From positions 1 through 15,849 of the forward strand of contig JALSPT010000045.1 in NCBI GenBank assembly GCA_026985785.1: 15,849 nucleotides of DNA, given 5' to 3'. This DNA is from Anaerolineales bacterium. Its GTDB lineage: Bacteria > Chloroflexota > Anaerolineae > Anaerolineales > DRMV01. Of the stretch, positions 1-6,759 are shown one piece after another. How positions within the stretch are numbered: position 1 is the first letter of the stretch; each line of letters starts with the position of its first letter. The notes under the pieces were generated by a model, which did no database searches, was not told where the DNA came from, and was given only the letters and a program-made list of their open reading frames with translations. A program made the translations under genes and the position numbers.

Positions 1-876
1 CATTTCCAGCAGCGCTTCCCATTCTTCAGGCTTCATCGTGACCGTATGCTCCTCGGCAGGGAACCGCCGCGCCCGGACGTCCGCGTTGTAAGCCGCCAAC
101 GCCTCGCCAATGACCTCGTGGAGCCGCGCGTACTGCTTGACGAAACGCGGCGTGAAGCGGTCGAACAAGCCCAGCAGGTCGTGAAAGACCAGCACCTGGC
201 CGTCACACCCCACCCCCGCGCCAATGCCAATGGTGGGAATTTCCAACTTCTCGGAAATCAGCGCCGCCAGTTGGCCAGGCACCGATTCCAGCACGAGGGA
301 AAACACCCCAGCATCCTGCAGGGCGAGCGCATCCTCGACCAGGCGTTTGGCCGCGGCAGCCGTTTTGCCCTGGGCGCGAAAGCCACCCAGTTGATGCACG
401 CTTTGCGGCGTGAGGCCGATGTGCCCCATCACCGGAATGCCCGCCCTCACGATGGCGCGGATGGCCTCCAGGCGCTCACGCCCGCCTTCCAGTTTGACGG
501 CATCCATGGCTGCCTCTTGCAAAAAACGCCCGGCGTTGCGCACCGCCTCTTCGACGGAAACCTGGTAGGACATGAACGGCATATCGCCCACCAAAAGCGC
601 GTACTTTGCCCCGCGCGCCACCGCTTTGCAATGATGCAGCATGTCGTCCATCGTGACCGGCAGGGTGGTCTCGTAGCCCAGCACCACCATCCCCAAGGAA
701 TCACCCACCAGGATGACGTCGGTGCCGGCGCGGTCCACGGCCACCGCCGAGGGGTAGTCGTAGGCCGTCAACATGGTGATCGGCTCGCCGCGGCGCTTTT
801 TCAACCGCAGGGTACGCGTGGTGACCTTTTTACGGTGCTCAGATGGGGACGCGCTTACAGGGGAAGTAGTAGACAT
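1..876 (-). CDS. panB: 3-methyl-2-oxobutanoate hydroxymethyltransferase (partial 3' end)
   Basis: Ketopantoate hydroxymethyltransferase transfers a hydroxymethyl group from 5,10-methylene-tetrahydrofolate to 2-oxoisovalerate, the first committed step of pantothenate (coenzyme A) synthesis in the cytoplasm. The minus-strand frame is open from the ATG at 876 to base 1 (292 codons), close to or slightly above the usual family length, so the stop probably lies just beyond the left edge. Visible signatures are TMLTAYDYPSA (34-44), the metal-binding VGDSLGM (57-63, Asp59), GYETTLPVTMDDM, VKLEGG, GHIGLTPQS and the catalytic Glu in LESVP (about residue 197), then PTIGIGAG. The start is fixed by GAAAGGAGGG seven bases or fewer upstream. 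A TTGACA/GATAAT promoter precedes it. It is divergent from the 2-oxoacid dehydrogenase operon. Family assignment is from recognised motifs and is very secure. Confidence 0.97.
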   Translation of the reverse strand, partial: MSTTSPVSASPSEHRKKVTTRTLRLKKRRGEPITMLTAYDYPSAVAVDRAGTDVILVGDSLGMVVLGYETTLPVTMDDMLHHCKAVARGAKYALLVGDMPFMSYQVSVEEAVRNAGRFLQEAAMDAVKLEGGRERLEAIRAIVRAGIPVMGHIGLTPQSVHQLGGFRAQGKTAAAAKRLVEDALALQDAGVFSLVLESVPGQLAALISEKLEIPTIGIGAGVGCDGQVLVFHDLLGLFDRFTPRFVKQYARLHEVIGEALAAYNADVRARRFPAEEHTVTMKPEEWEALLEM

Positions 877-964
877 GGTTCCCTCCTTTCAGGGTAGGGG
901 CCGGGGAGAAATCACAGGCAGCGATCAAGGCCGTGCCCGCCTGACGGGTCGGGTCGGCACTCTC

Positions 965-993
965 ATTATCGCCGATTTTAGGGCGGGTGTCAA
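965..993 (-). promoter_or_regulatory. panB sigma-70-like promoter
   Basis: Read on the minus strand, a perfect -35 TTGACA (988-993) is followed after 17 bp by the -10 GATAAT (965-970). Transcription should start near 958, giving a leader of about 80 nt. The first 28 nt of that leader can fold: GTGCC at its 5' end pairs with GGCAC, and an alternative CCCG/CGGG stem lies inside (933-960). No known riboswitch was recognised in the leader. Confidence 0.8.
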
Positions 994-1011
994 ATTGTGC
1001 CGCCAAGTCGG

Positions 1012-1039
1012 TTGCGTCCCAAAGGGGATTTGGTAAAAT
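1012..1039 (+). promoter_or_regulatory. Promoter of the E2-E3-E1 operon
   Basis: TTGCGT (1012-1017), a 16-bp spacer and TAAAAT (1034-1039) preceded by TG at 1031-1032 make an extended -10 promoter. The expected start is near 1046, giving an mRNA leader of about 158 nt that contains the small ORF at 1078 and the hairpin at 1148. It is back to back with the panB promoter: the two -35 elements are only 18 bp apart, so a regulator bound between them could affect both directions. Confidence 0.65.
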
Positions 1040-1077
1040 GGTAAGAGGAAGTAAAGCCCTTTTGGAGGATGGCCGCG

Positions 1078-1179
1078 ATGCGTGGGATGGTGCGCTTTCT
1101 GATCGTCCTTGCCATGATTATCCTGCCCACGCGTCTGCCTGTTGCCGGGGAGCGGTTGAGCCGCTCCCTTTGCATTTAA
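1078..1179 (+). CDS. Possible 33-aa hydrophobic leader peptide
   Basis: An ATG at 1078 lies nine bases after a GGAGG (1064-1068) and opens a 33-codon frame ending in TAA at 1177-1179. The peptide begins MRGMVRFLIVLAMIILPTRL: a basic start, then a roughly 12-residue hydrophobic stretch, then a polar tail. It resembles a truncated signal peptide or a small membrane peptide. It lies inside the predicted leader of the dehydrogenase operon, and its last codons are encoded within an 8-bp hairpin (1148-1168). An in-frame ATG at 1069 touches the GGAGG and is a poorer start. It could be a translated leader that tunes the operon, a real micro-protein, or a chance ORF. No homologue is recognised. Confidence 0.35.
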   Translation: MRGMVRFLIVLAMIILPTRLPVAGERLSRSLCI

Positions 1180-1183
1180 CTTT
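1148..1183 (+). terminator. Attenuator-like hairpin in the operon leader
   Basis: GGGAGCGG (1148-1155), a 5-nt loop and CCGCTCCC (1161-1168) form a perfect 8-bp stem, followed by the interrupted T-rich stretch TTTGCATTTAACTTT (1169-1183). It resembles a weak intrinsic terminator placed 20 bases before the E2 start. Because it overlaps the end of the small leader ORF, ribosome position could decide whether it folds. The T tract is imperfect, so termination activity is inferred, not certain. Confidence 0.4.
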
Positions 1184-1203
1184 GACTCAGGAGGAGGCTT
1201 CCC

Positions 1204-2550
1204 ATGCCCATAGCAGTTCGCTTGCCCAAACTCGGTGAAGGGGTGGTCGAAGGAACGATTTCCCGCTGGCTGAAGCAAGAAGGCGAGCGCGTCGAAGAAC
1301 TGGAACCGTTGTTGGAGGTCGCGACGGACAAGGTGGATACCGAGATCCCGGCACCGGCCTCGGGCACCGTGCTGAAGATCCTCTATCCCGAAAACGCGAC
1401 CGTTGCGGTGGGGGAAGTGATCGCCTACATCGGTGAGCCGGGCGAAACGGTGCCCGAAGGGAAAGGCAAAAGCGCACCGGCGGCCCAGCCCCCCACGCCA
1501 GAAGCCCCACCCGAACCAGCGCCGCCGCATCCCGTCCAGCCTTCCACACCTCCAGCGCCGCCCGCCGCACCGCCGCCTCCGCCGGAGCATTACAAGCCCG
1601 GACGCCACCCCCAACTGGGCTACATCTCGCCCATCGTGGCCAAACTGGCCAACGAGAAAGGCATCAACCTGGCATTGGTGAAGGGCACCGGCCTGGGTGG
1701 GCGCATCACCAAAAACGATTTGCTGGCCTACATCGAGCAGGGCGGCCCCACCATCACCCCGCCGCCCCCACCACCCGCCCCTGCCCCCGCGCCCTCGGCC
1801 ACGGGCGCACCCACACCCCCGCCTGCAGCCCAGCCCGCGCCCGCCCCCATGCTGCCCGGCGACACCATCGCCCCGCTCAACCGGATGCGCAAGTCCATCG
1901 CCGAGCACATGGTGCGCTCCAAGTTCACCGCGCCGCACGCCGTGACCGTGATGGAAGCCGATCTCAGCCGGGTGGCCGCCCATCGCGCCGCCCACAAAGC
2001 CGAATACGCTCAGGCCGGCGTGCGCCTGACCTACACCGCCTATTTCATGCTGGCCGCCGCCCACGCCCTCCATGCCTTCCCCATCGTCAACACTTCCTGG
2101 AGCGAAGAAGGGCTGATCTGGCATCGCGAAGTCAACATCGGCATGGCGGTATCGCTGGGCGACGACGGCCTCATCGTGCCCGTGGTGCGCCACGCCGACG
2201 AACTCTCGCTGTTGGGGATGGCCAAAGCGGTCAACGACCTCGCCGAGCGCGCCCGCAGCCGCAAACTGCGCCCTGACGAAATCAGCGGCAGCACCTTCAG
2301 CGTGACCAACCACGGCGTGACCGGCTCGCTGTTCGCCGCCCCCATCATCAACCAGCCCAACGTCGCCATCATGGGCGTGGGCGCAATCAAAAAACGCCCC
2401 ATCGTGGTGACCGACGAATGGGGCCACGACAGCATCGCCATCCACCCGATGGTGTACCTCACCCTCTCTTTCGACCATCGCGTGCTCGACGGCGCGGTGG
2501 CGGATATGTTCTTGGGGAAGGTAGTGCAAATTTTGGAAATGTGGCAATAG
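1204..2550 (+). CDS. 2-oxoacid dehydrogenase E2 (dihydrolipoamide acyltransferase)
   Basis: Core acyltransferase of a pyruvate/branched-chain-type dehydrogenase complex, moving the acyl group from the E1-loaded lipoyl arm to CoA. The 448-aa protein shows one lipoyl domain (about 1-78) with lipoyl Lys43 in EVATDKVDTEIPAP, a Pro/Ala-rich hinge (about 90-133), a peripheral-subunit-binding domain (about 138-178, YISPIVAKLANEKG ... GTGLGGRITKNDLL), a second Pro/Ala hinge (about 180-217) and the C-terminal catalytic domain. That domain carries the DHRVLDG signature (His425, Asp429). The start is set by AGGAGGAGG just upstream. It is first in an E2-E3-E1 operon. A single lipoyl domain fits branched-chain or pyruvate complexes of many bacteria; the substrate cannot be read from E2 alone. 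Acetoin dehydrogenase E2 is a less likely alternative. Confidence 0.95.
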   Translation: MPIAVRLPKLGEGVVEGTISRWLKQEGERVEELEPLLEVATDKVDTEIPAPASGTVLKILYPENATVAVGEVIAYIGEPGETVPEGKGKSAPAAQPPTPEAPPEPAPPHPVQPSTPPAPPAAPPPPPEHYKPGRHPQLGYISPIVAKLANEKGINLALVKGTGLGGRITKNDLLAYIEQGGPTITPPPPPPAPAPAPSATGAPTPPPAAQPAPAPMLPGDTIAPLNRMRKSIAEHMVRSKFTAPHAVTVMEADLSRVAAHRAAHKAEYAQAGVRLTYTAYFMLAAAHALHAFPIVNTSWSEEGLIWHREVNIGMAVSLGDDGLIVPVVRHADELSLLGMAKAVNDLAERARSRKLRPDEISGSTFSVTNHGVTGSLFAAPIINQPNVAIMGVGAIKKRPIVVTDEWGHDSIAIHPMVYLTLSFDHRVLDGAVADMFLGKVVQILEMWQ

Positions 2551-2564
2551 GCGTTGGTTGATCC

Positions 2565-2690
2565 GTGACTTGGTTACTTGGTTACTTCGTTACTTGGTTA
2601 CCTGGTTACTTCGTTCCTTGGTTGCTTTGTCGCCCACGCGACCAGGTAACCAAGTCACCCAGTAACCAGGCAACCAGGCAACCACTCACC
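2565..2690. repeat. Inverted array of 8-bp tandem repeats between E2 and E3
   Basis: Eight consecutive 8-bp units of the GTTACTTG type fill 2565-2628 (GTGACTTG, GTTACTTG, GTTACTTC, GTTACTTG, GTTACCTG, GTTACTTC, GTTCCTTG, GTTGCTTT). A perfect mini-hairpin GTCGC-CCAC-GCGAC (2629-2642) follows. Then about six units of the complementary type run in the opposite sense through 2690 (CAGGTAAC, CAAGTCAC, CCAGTAAC, CAGGCAAC twice, CACTCACC). The arms can pair unit by unit, giving an imperfect stem of about 45 bp in the intercistronic mRNA. There is no T tract, so it is not a standard terminator. It may stabilise or process the E2/E3 mRNA, act as a partial transcription block, or be a REP-like element. 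The ORF running through it has no plausible protein. Confidence 0.85.
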
Positions 2691-2706
2691 ACCCCGGAGG
2701 TCTCCC

Positions 2707-4101
2707 ATGGCACTTTACGATGTCGTCATCATCGGCGCAGGGCCGGCGGGTTACGTTTCCGCCATCCGCGCCGCACAACTCGGCCTGAAAACCGCCATCG
2801 TGGACAAGGAATGGCTGGGCGGCGTGTGCCTGAACATCGGCTGCGTGCCCTCCAAAGCCCTCTTGCGCAACGCCGAGATCGCTTACATTTTGCGCAAGAA
2901 AGGCAAGGACTTTGGCTTTTCGGTCTCCGGTCTGGAACTGGACTACGCCGCGGCGGTCAAACGCAGCCGCAAGGTGGCCGCCCGATTGACCAAGGGGGTC
3001 GGCTTTTTGATGAAGAAAAACAAAGTGGACGTCGTGATGGGCACGGCGCGGGTGGCTTCGCCCGCCGAGGTGGTGGTGCAAACCGAAGAAGGTGAAACCA
3101 CCCTCCACACCCGCAACATCGTGATTGCCACCGGCGCCAAACCGGCCATGTTGCCCGGTGTGACGCCCGACGGCGAACGCATTCTCACCTATCGCGAAGC
3201 GATTTTACAAACCCGCACGCCCAAGTCGGCCATCATCATCGGCGGCGGCCCCATCGGCGTGGAATTTGCTACTGTGTGGAACGCCTACGGCGTGCCGGTG
3301 ACCGTGGTGGAAATGCTGCCCACGCTGCTGCCCATGGAAGATCCCGAACTGGGCACCGAGTTGGGCAAGGCTTTCGCCAAACGGGGCATCAAAGTGCTCA
3401 CCGGCACCAAGGTAGAGGCCGTCGAGGCTGCCAAAGAGGGCGTGCAGGTGAAAGTGAGCGGCAAGAAAGGCGCCGACACCCTGGAAGCGGAACAAGTGCT
3501 CGTGGCCATCGGCTTCCGTCCCAACAGCGAAGGGCTGGGGCTGGAAGACCTGGGCATCCGCCTGACGCCCAAAGGCGCCATCGAGGTGGACGACCGTATG
3601 GCGACCAACATCCCCGGCATCTGGGCGATTGGCGACGTCACCGGCAAGATGATGTTGGCCCACGTCGGCTCGGCGCAGGGCATCGTGTGCGCCGAAAACA
3701 TCGCTGGCGCCGAAACCATCACACTGGACTACGACGCCATGCCGCGCGCGGTGTACACCTCGCCCCAGGTGGCCGCTTTTGGCCTCACCGAAGCGCAGGC
3801 ACGCGAGCGCGGCTACGAGGTCAAAGTGGGGCGTTTCCCCTTCCAGGCCAACGGCAAGGCGTTGGGCCTGGGCGAGAGCAGCGGCTGGGTCAAACTGGTG
3901 GTCAACGCGGTGGACGGCGAAGTGCTGGGCGCGCAGATGGTCGGCCCCGAAGTCACCGAATTGCTTCCCGAACTGACCTTAGCCCGTTTGATGGAAATCA
4001 CCCCGGCGGAAATCGCCCGCAACGTCCACGCTCACCCTACGCTGAGCGAAGTGCTGATGGAAGCCGCCCACGTGGTCTTAGGCGAACCCATCCATATCTG
4101 A
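2707..4101 (+). CDS. lpdA: Dihydrolipoyl dehydrogenase (E3)
   Basis: FAD flavoprotein that reoxidises the dihydrolipoyl group of E2 with NAD+, closing the cycle of the 2-oxoacid dehydrogenase complex. The 464-aa length is typical. It has the FAD-binding GAGPAGYVSA (10-19), the redox disulfide CLNIGC (Cys41-Cys46), the NAD-binding GGGPIGVEF (179-187), a second FAD motif IWAIGDVTG, and the C-terminal interface motif HPTLSE (His443, Glu448), which supplies the catalytic base in the partner subunit. All key residues are present. GGAGG lies six bases before the ATG. It sits 156 bases after E2, beyond the inverted repeat array, and 84 bases before E1, in the same orientation. It may also serve other lipoyl complexes in the cell. 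The assignment is secure. Confidence 0.97.
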   Translation: MALYDVVIIGAGPAGYVSAIRAAQLGLKTAIVDKEWLGGVCLNIGCVPSKALLRNAEIAYILRKKGKDFGFSVSGLELDYAAAVKRSRKVAARLTKGVGFLMKKNKVDVVMGTARVASPAEVVVQTEEGETTLHTRNIVIATGAKPAMLPGVTPDGERILTYREAILQTRTPKSAIIIGGGPIGVEFATVWNAYGVPVTVVEMLPTLLPMEDPELGTELGKAFAKRGIKVLTGTKVEAVEAAKEGVQVKVSGKKGADTLEAEQVLVAIGFRPNSEGLGLEDLGIRLTPKGAIEVDDRMATNIPGIWAIGDVTGKMMLAHVGSAQGIVCAENIAGAETITLDYDAMPRAVYTSPQVAAFGLTEAQARERGYEVKVGRFPFQANGKALGLGESSGWVKLVVNAVDGEVLGAQMVGPEVTELLPELTLARLMEITPAEIARNVHAHPTLSEVLMEAAHVVLGEPIHI

Positions 4102-4107
4102 AACCTC

Positions 4108-4137
4108 CCCAGGCGCCCCTTTGCGGGCGTCTGTGGG
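4108..4137 (+). other. Intercistronic hairpin E3-E1
   Basis: AGGCGCCC (4111-4118) and GGGCGTCT (4125-4132) pair over 8 bp with one G-U and a 6-nt loop. An outer CCC/GGG can add three pairs after a small bulge. The following bases are pyrimidine-rich but not a continuous T run, so this looks more like an mRNA processing or stability hairpin, or at most a weak terminator, inside the operon. Confidence 0.45.
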
Positions 4138-4169
4138 TTAACCACTTTCTCTTCTTGTGCTCCTCTCCC

Positions 4170-4186
4170 TCGGAAGGAGGTTCCGA
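4170..4186 (+). promoter_or_regulatory. E1 Shine-Dalgarno displayed in a hairpin loop
   Basis: TCGGAA (4170-4175) and TTCCGA (4181-4186) form a perfect 6-bp stem whose 5-nt loop is exactly GGAGG, the ribosome-binding core. The A of the E1 start codon (4186) is the last paired base. The site fixes the ATG at 4186. Whether the stem hinders or presents the site is not known. Confidence 0.6.
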
Positions 4187-6609
4187 TGCCTAACCTGGAC
4201 AAGCAGTTCAAGTTCAAACACCTTACCCTGACGGGAAAGGACATCCTGGACGATTACCTCCTGGGCTACCGCAGCCGCCAGGCCAGCCTGATGGCGCATC
4301 GCGAAGTGATGGTTGGTCATGCCCAATTCGGCATCTTTGGCGACGGCAAAGAAGTGCCCCAACTGGCCTGGGCGCGCGCCGCCCGGCCCGGCGATTGGCG
4401 CAGCGGCTATTACCGGGACCAGACCTTCATGCTGGCCGTGGGGCAATACAGTCTGGAAACGTTCTTCGCCCAGGTGTACGGCCACGCCGACGTGGCCTAC
4501 GACCCGCTCACCGGCGGGCGCAACATGAACAACCACTTCGGCAGCCGCCTGCTCGACGAGCATGGGCGCTGGCTGCCCCAAACCACCCAGGTCAACTCCT
4601 CCCCCGATGTCTCCCCCACCGGCTCGCAAATGCCCCGCCTGGTGGGGCTGGCCTACGCTTCGGTGCTCTACCGCCGCCTGCCCGACCTGCAAGCCCTCAC
4701 CCAGTTCTCCCGCCAGGGCAACGAGGTCGCGTGGGGCACGATCGGCAACGCCACCTGCGCCGAAGGGATGTTTTGGGAAGCGGTCAACGCCATCGGCGTG
4801 TTGCAAGCGCCGGCGGTGATTTCCATTTGGGACGACAATTACGGCATTTCCGTGCCCGGCAAATACCAGATCACCAAAAATGACCTCTCCGCCGTGCTGG
4901 CCGGCTTCCGCCGCGAAGGGGCGGGCAAGCCGGGCTACGAAATCTTCACCGTGAAAGGGTGGGACTACCCGGGCCTCGTCGAAGCCTACACCGAAGCCGC
5001 CTACCTGGCGCGCACCGAGCACATCCCCTCCATCATCCACGTCACCGAACTCACCCAACCGAAAGGCCATTCCACCTCCGGCAGCCACGAGCGCTACAAA
5101 TCCAAAGAGCGTCTGGCCTGGGAACAGGAGCACGACTGCCTGCGGAAATTCCGTGAATGGATTGTGACGCAGGGCATCGCCACCGATGAGGAGATGGACG
5201 CGCTGGAAAAAGAGGCCCGCGCCGAGGTGCTGCGCATTCAAAAAGAGGCCTTTCAGGCCTACCTGGCTCCCATGCGGCAGGAAGCCCAATCGCTGGCCGA
5301 CATTCTGGACGAAATCCCCACCACGCCGGAAACCCGCGACGCGCTGAACGAAATCAAAAACGACTTGCTGGCGAAAGATCTGCTGCTGCGAAAAGACATC
5401 CAGGAAGCCGCCTCCAAGGCGCTGCTGGTGCTGCGCGATGCGGCCAATCCGGCCAAAGAGGTGCTCGCCCGCTGGCGCAGCCATCACGAAGCCGAGAACG
5501 TCGAACGCTATGGCTCCCACCTTTACAGCCCGTGGCCGACCTCGGCGCTGCACGTGCCCGAGGTGCCGCCGGTGTTTTCCGAGAATTCGCCCACCCTGCC
5601 CGGCCACGCCGTGCTCAACCGCTTCTTCGACCTGGCGTTAGCGCGCGACCCGCGGGTGATCGCCTTCGGCGAGGATGTGGGCTACCTGGGCGGCGTCAAT
5701 CAGGCTTTCAAAGGGCTGCAGGCCAAATACGGCGAACTGCGCGTCTCCGACACCGGCATCCGCGAAGTGACCATCATCGGCCAGGCCATTGGCATGGCGC
5801 TGCGTGGCCTGCGCCCTATTGCAGAAATCCAGTATCTGGATTACCTGCTGTATGCGCTGCAAATCATGTCGGACGACCTGGCAACCATGCTGTGGCGCTC
5901 GGCAGGCGGCCAGATGGCGCCGGTCATCGTGCGCACCCGCGGCCACCGGCTGGTCGGCGTGTGGCACTCCGGTTCGTTGATCGCCAGCCTGCTGGATTTG
6001 CTGCGGGGGATGCACGTCCTGGTGCCGCGCGACATGACCCGCGCCGCCGGTTTCTACAACACCTTGCTGAAAGCCGAAAGCCCCGACCCGGCGCTGGTGA
6101 TCGAGGTGCTCAACGGCTACCGCCTGAAAGAACGCCTGCCCGACAACCTGGGCGAGTTCACCGTGCCCTTAGGCGTGCCCGAAGTGCTGCGGGAAGGGAA
6201 GGACGTCACCATCGTGACCTACGGGGCGATGTGCCGCATCGTGATGCAGGCCGCCGAGCGGCTGGCCGAGGTGGGCATCGACGCGGAAGTCATCGACGCC
6301 CAATCCCTGCTGCCGTTCGACATCCACGGCATCATCCTCGATTCGCTGCGCAAGACCAACCGCATCGTCTTCGCCGACGAGGACGTGCCCGGCGGCGCCA
6401 CGGCCTACATGTTGCAGCAGGTGCTGGAAGTGCAAAACGGCTTCGAGTGGCTGGATGCGCCCCCGCTGACCATCACCGCCAAGCCCCACCGCCCGGCCTA
6501 CGGCTTCGACGGCGATTACTTCTCCAAGCCCAACCTGGAGGAAGTGTTCTTCAAGGTATATCGCATGTTCCACGACCTCGCGCCACAAAAGTATCCGCTG
6601 TTTTTCTGA
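4186..6609 (+). CDS. 2-oxoacid dehydrogenase E1, fused alpha and beta
   Basis: Thiamine-diphosphate enzyme that decarboxylates a 2-oxoacid and acylates the E2 lipoyl arm. The 807-aa protein joins both E1 subunits. The alpha part shows SQMPRLVGLAYA, GTIGNATCAEGMFWEAVNA and WDDNYGIS (185-222), the ThDP/Mg region. A loop GHSTSGSHERYKSKERL resembles the E1-alpha mobile loop. A charged, largely helical stretch (about 325-445) links to the beta part (about 475-807), with GEDVGYLGG (Glu496), VSDTGIREVTIIGQAIGMAL, YLDYLLYALQ, VWHSGS (His594) and LVPRDMTRAAGFY. The usual Mg-binding GDG reads GNA here (187-189). Fused E1s of this build occur in several phyla. The substrate is unresolved: pyruvate or branched-chain oxoacids are both possible. 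It is last in the operon, with a terminator 31 bases downstream. Confidence 0.92.
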   Translation: MPNLDKQFKFKHLTLTGKDILDDYLLGYRSRQASLMAHREVMVGHAQFGIFGDGKEVPQLAWARAARPGDWRSGYYRDQTFMLAVGQYSLETFFAQVYGHADVAYDPLTGGRNMNNHFGSRLLDEHGRWLPQTTQVNSSPDVSPTGSQMPRLVGLAYASVLYRRLPDLQALTQFSRQGNEVAWGTIGNATCAEGMFWEAVNAIGVLQAPAVISIWDDNYGISVPGKYQITKNDLSAVLAGFRREGAGKPGYEIFTVKGWDYPGLVEAYTEAAYLARTEHIPSIIHVTELTQPKGHSTSGSHERYKSKERLAWEQEHDCLRKFREWIVTQGIATDEEMDALEKEARAEVLRIQKEAFQAYLAPMRQEAQSLADILDEIPTTPETRDALNEIKNDLLAKDLLLRKDIQEAASKALLVLRDAANPAKEVLARWRSHHEAENVERYGSHLYSPWPTSALHVPEVPPVFSENSPTLPGHAVLNRFFDLALARDPRVIAFGEDVGYLGGVNQAFKGLQAKYGELRVSDTGIREVTIIGQAIGMALRGLRPIAEIQYLDYLLYALQIMSDDLATMLWRSAGGQMAPVIVRTRGHRLVGVWHSGSLIASLLDLLRGMHVLVPRDMTRAAGFYNTLLKAESPDPALVIEVLNGYRLKERLPDNLGEFTVPLGVPEVLREGKDVTIVTYGAMCRIVMQAAERLAEVGIDAEVIDAQSLLPFDIHGIILDSLRKTNRIVFADEDVPGGATAYMLQQVLEVQNGFEWLDAPPLTITAKPHRPAYGFDGDYFSKPNLEEVFFKVYRMFHDLAPQKYPLFF

Positions 6610-6639
6610 CCTGCCAGGGTGGGGAAGCACACACATGCG

Positions 6640-6684
6640 TCAGGCCGGCGTCTTCGGGCGTCGGCCTGAGATTTTGGAAGTTTT
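6640..6684 (+). terminator. Intrinsic terminator of the dehydrogenase operon
   Basis: Two 13-base arms (6640-6652, beginning TCAGGCCG, and 6657-6669, ending CGGCCTGA) pair fully, with two G-U pairs, around a TTCG loop closed by C-G: the very stable UUCG tetraloop. ATTTT and then GTTTT follow within 15 bases. This ends the E2-E3-E1 transcript. Confidence 0.85.
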
Positions 6685-6710
6685 CGCCCACCCGCAGGAC
6701 GCCATTTTTG

Positions 6711-6719
6711 TGCTATAGT
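6711..6719 (+). promoter_or_regulatory. Extended -10 promoter of the FHA gene
   Basis: TGCTATAGT (TG at 6711-6712, -10 TATAGT at 6714-6719) lies 41 bases before the FHA start and just after the upstream terminator. No convincing -35 is seen at 16-18 bp, so this would depend on the extended -10. Confidence 0.55.
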
Positions 6720-6759
6720 TAAATCAAGATTTACGTCCGCTCCATCCAAAGGAGGCCCT

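Noticed and set aside
925..2547. 540-codon open frame on the minus strand opposite E2
   Set aside because: It is the complement of a GC-rich gene with clear E2 domains. Its composition (His, Gly and Arg rich) matches a shadow frame and no domain is recognisable.
2565..2690. CRISPR array
   Set aside because: The units are 8 bp, contiguous and without spacers, and they reverse orientation at the centre.
2565..3095. 176-codon frame starting inside the 8-bp repeats
   Set aside because: Its first 40 codons only translate the repeat array and the rest is out of frame within E3.
4108..4160. Intrinsic terminator between E3 and E1
   Set aside because: The stem is present but the following bases lack a continuous T tract, and E1 belongs functionally to the same operon.
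3276..4193. 305-codon plus-strand frame overlapping E3
   Set aside because: An Arg/Gly/His-rich out-of-frame reading of the E3 gene, which has every expected catalytic motif.
4138..5607. 489-codon open frame on the minus strand opposite E1
   Set aside because: Antisense shadow of the fused E1, with no start context or recognisable motif.
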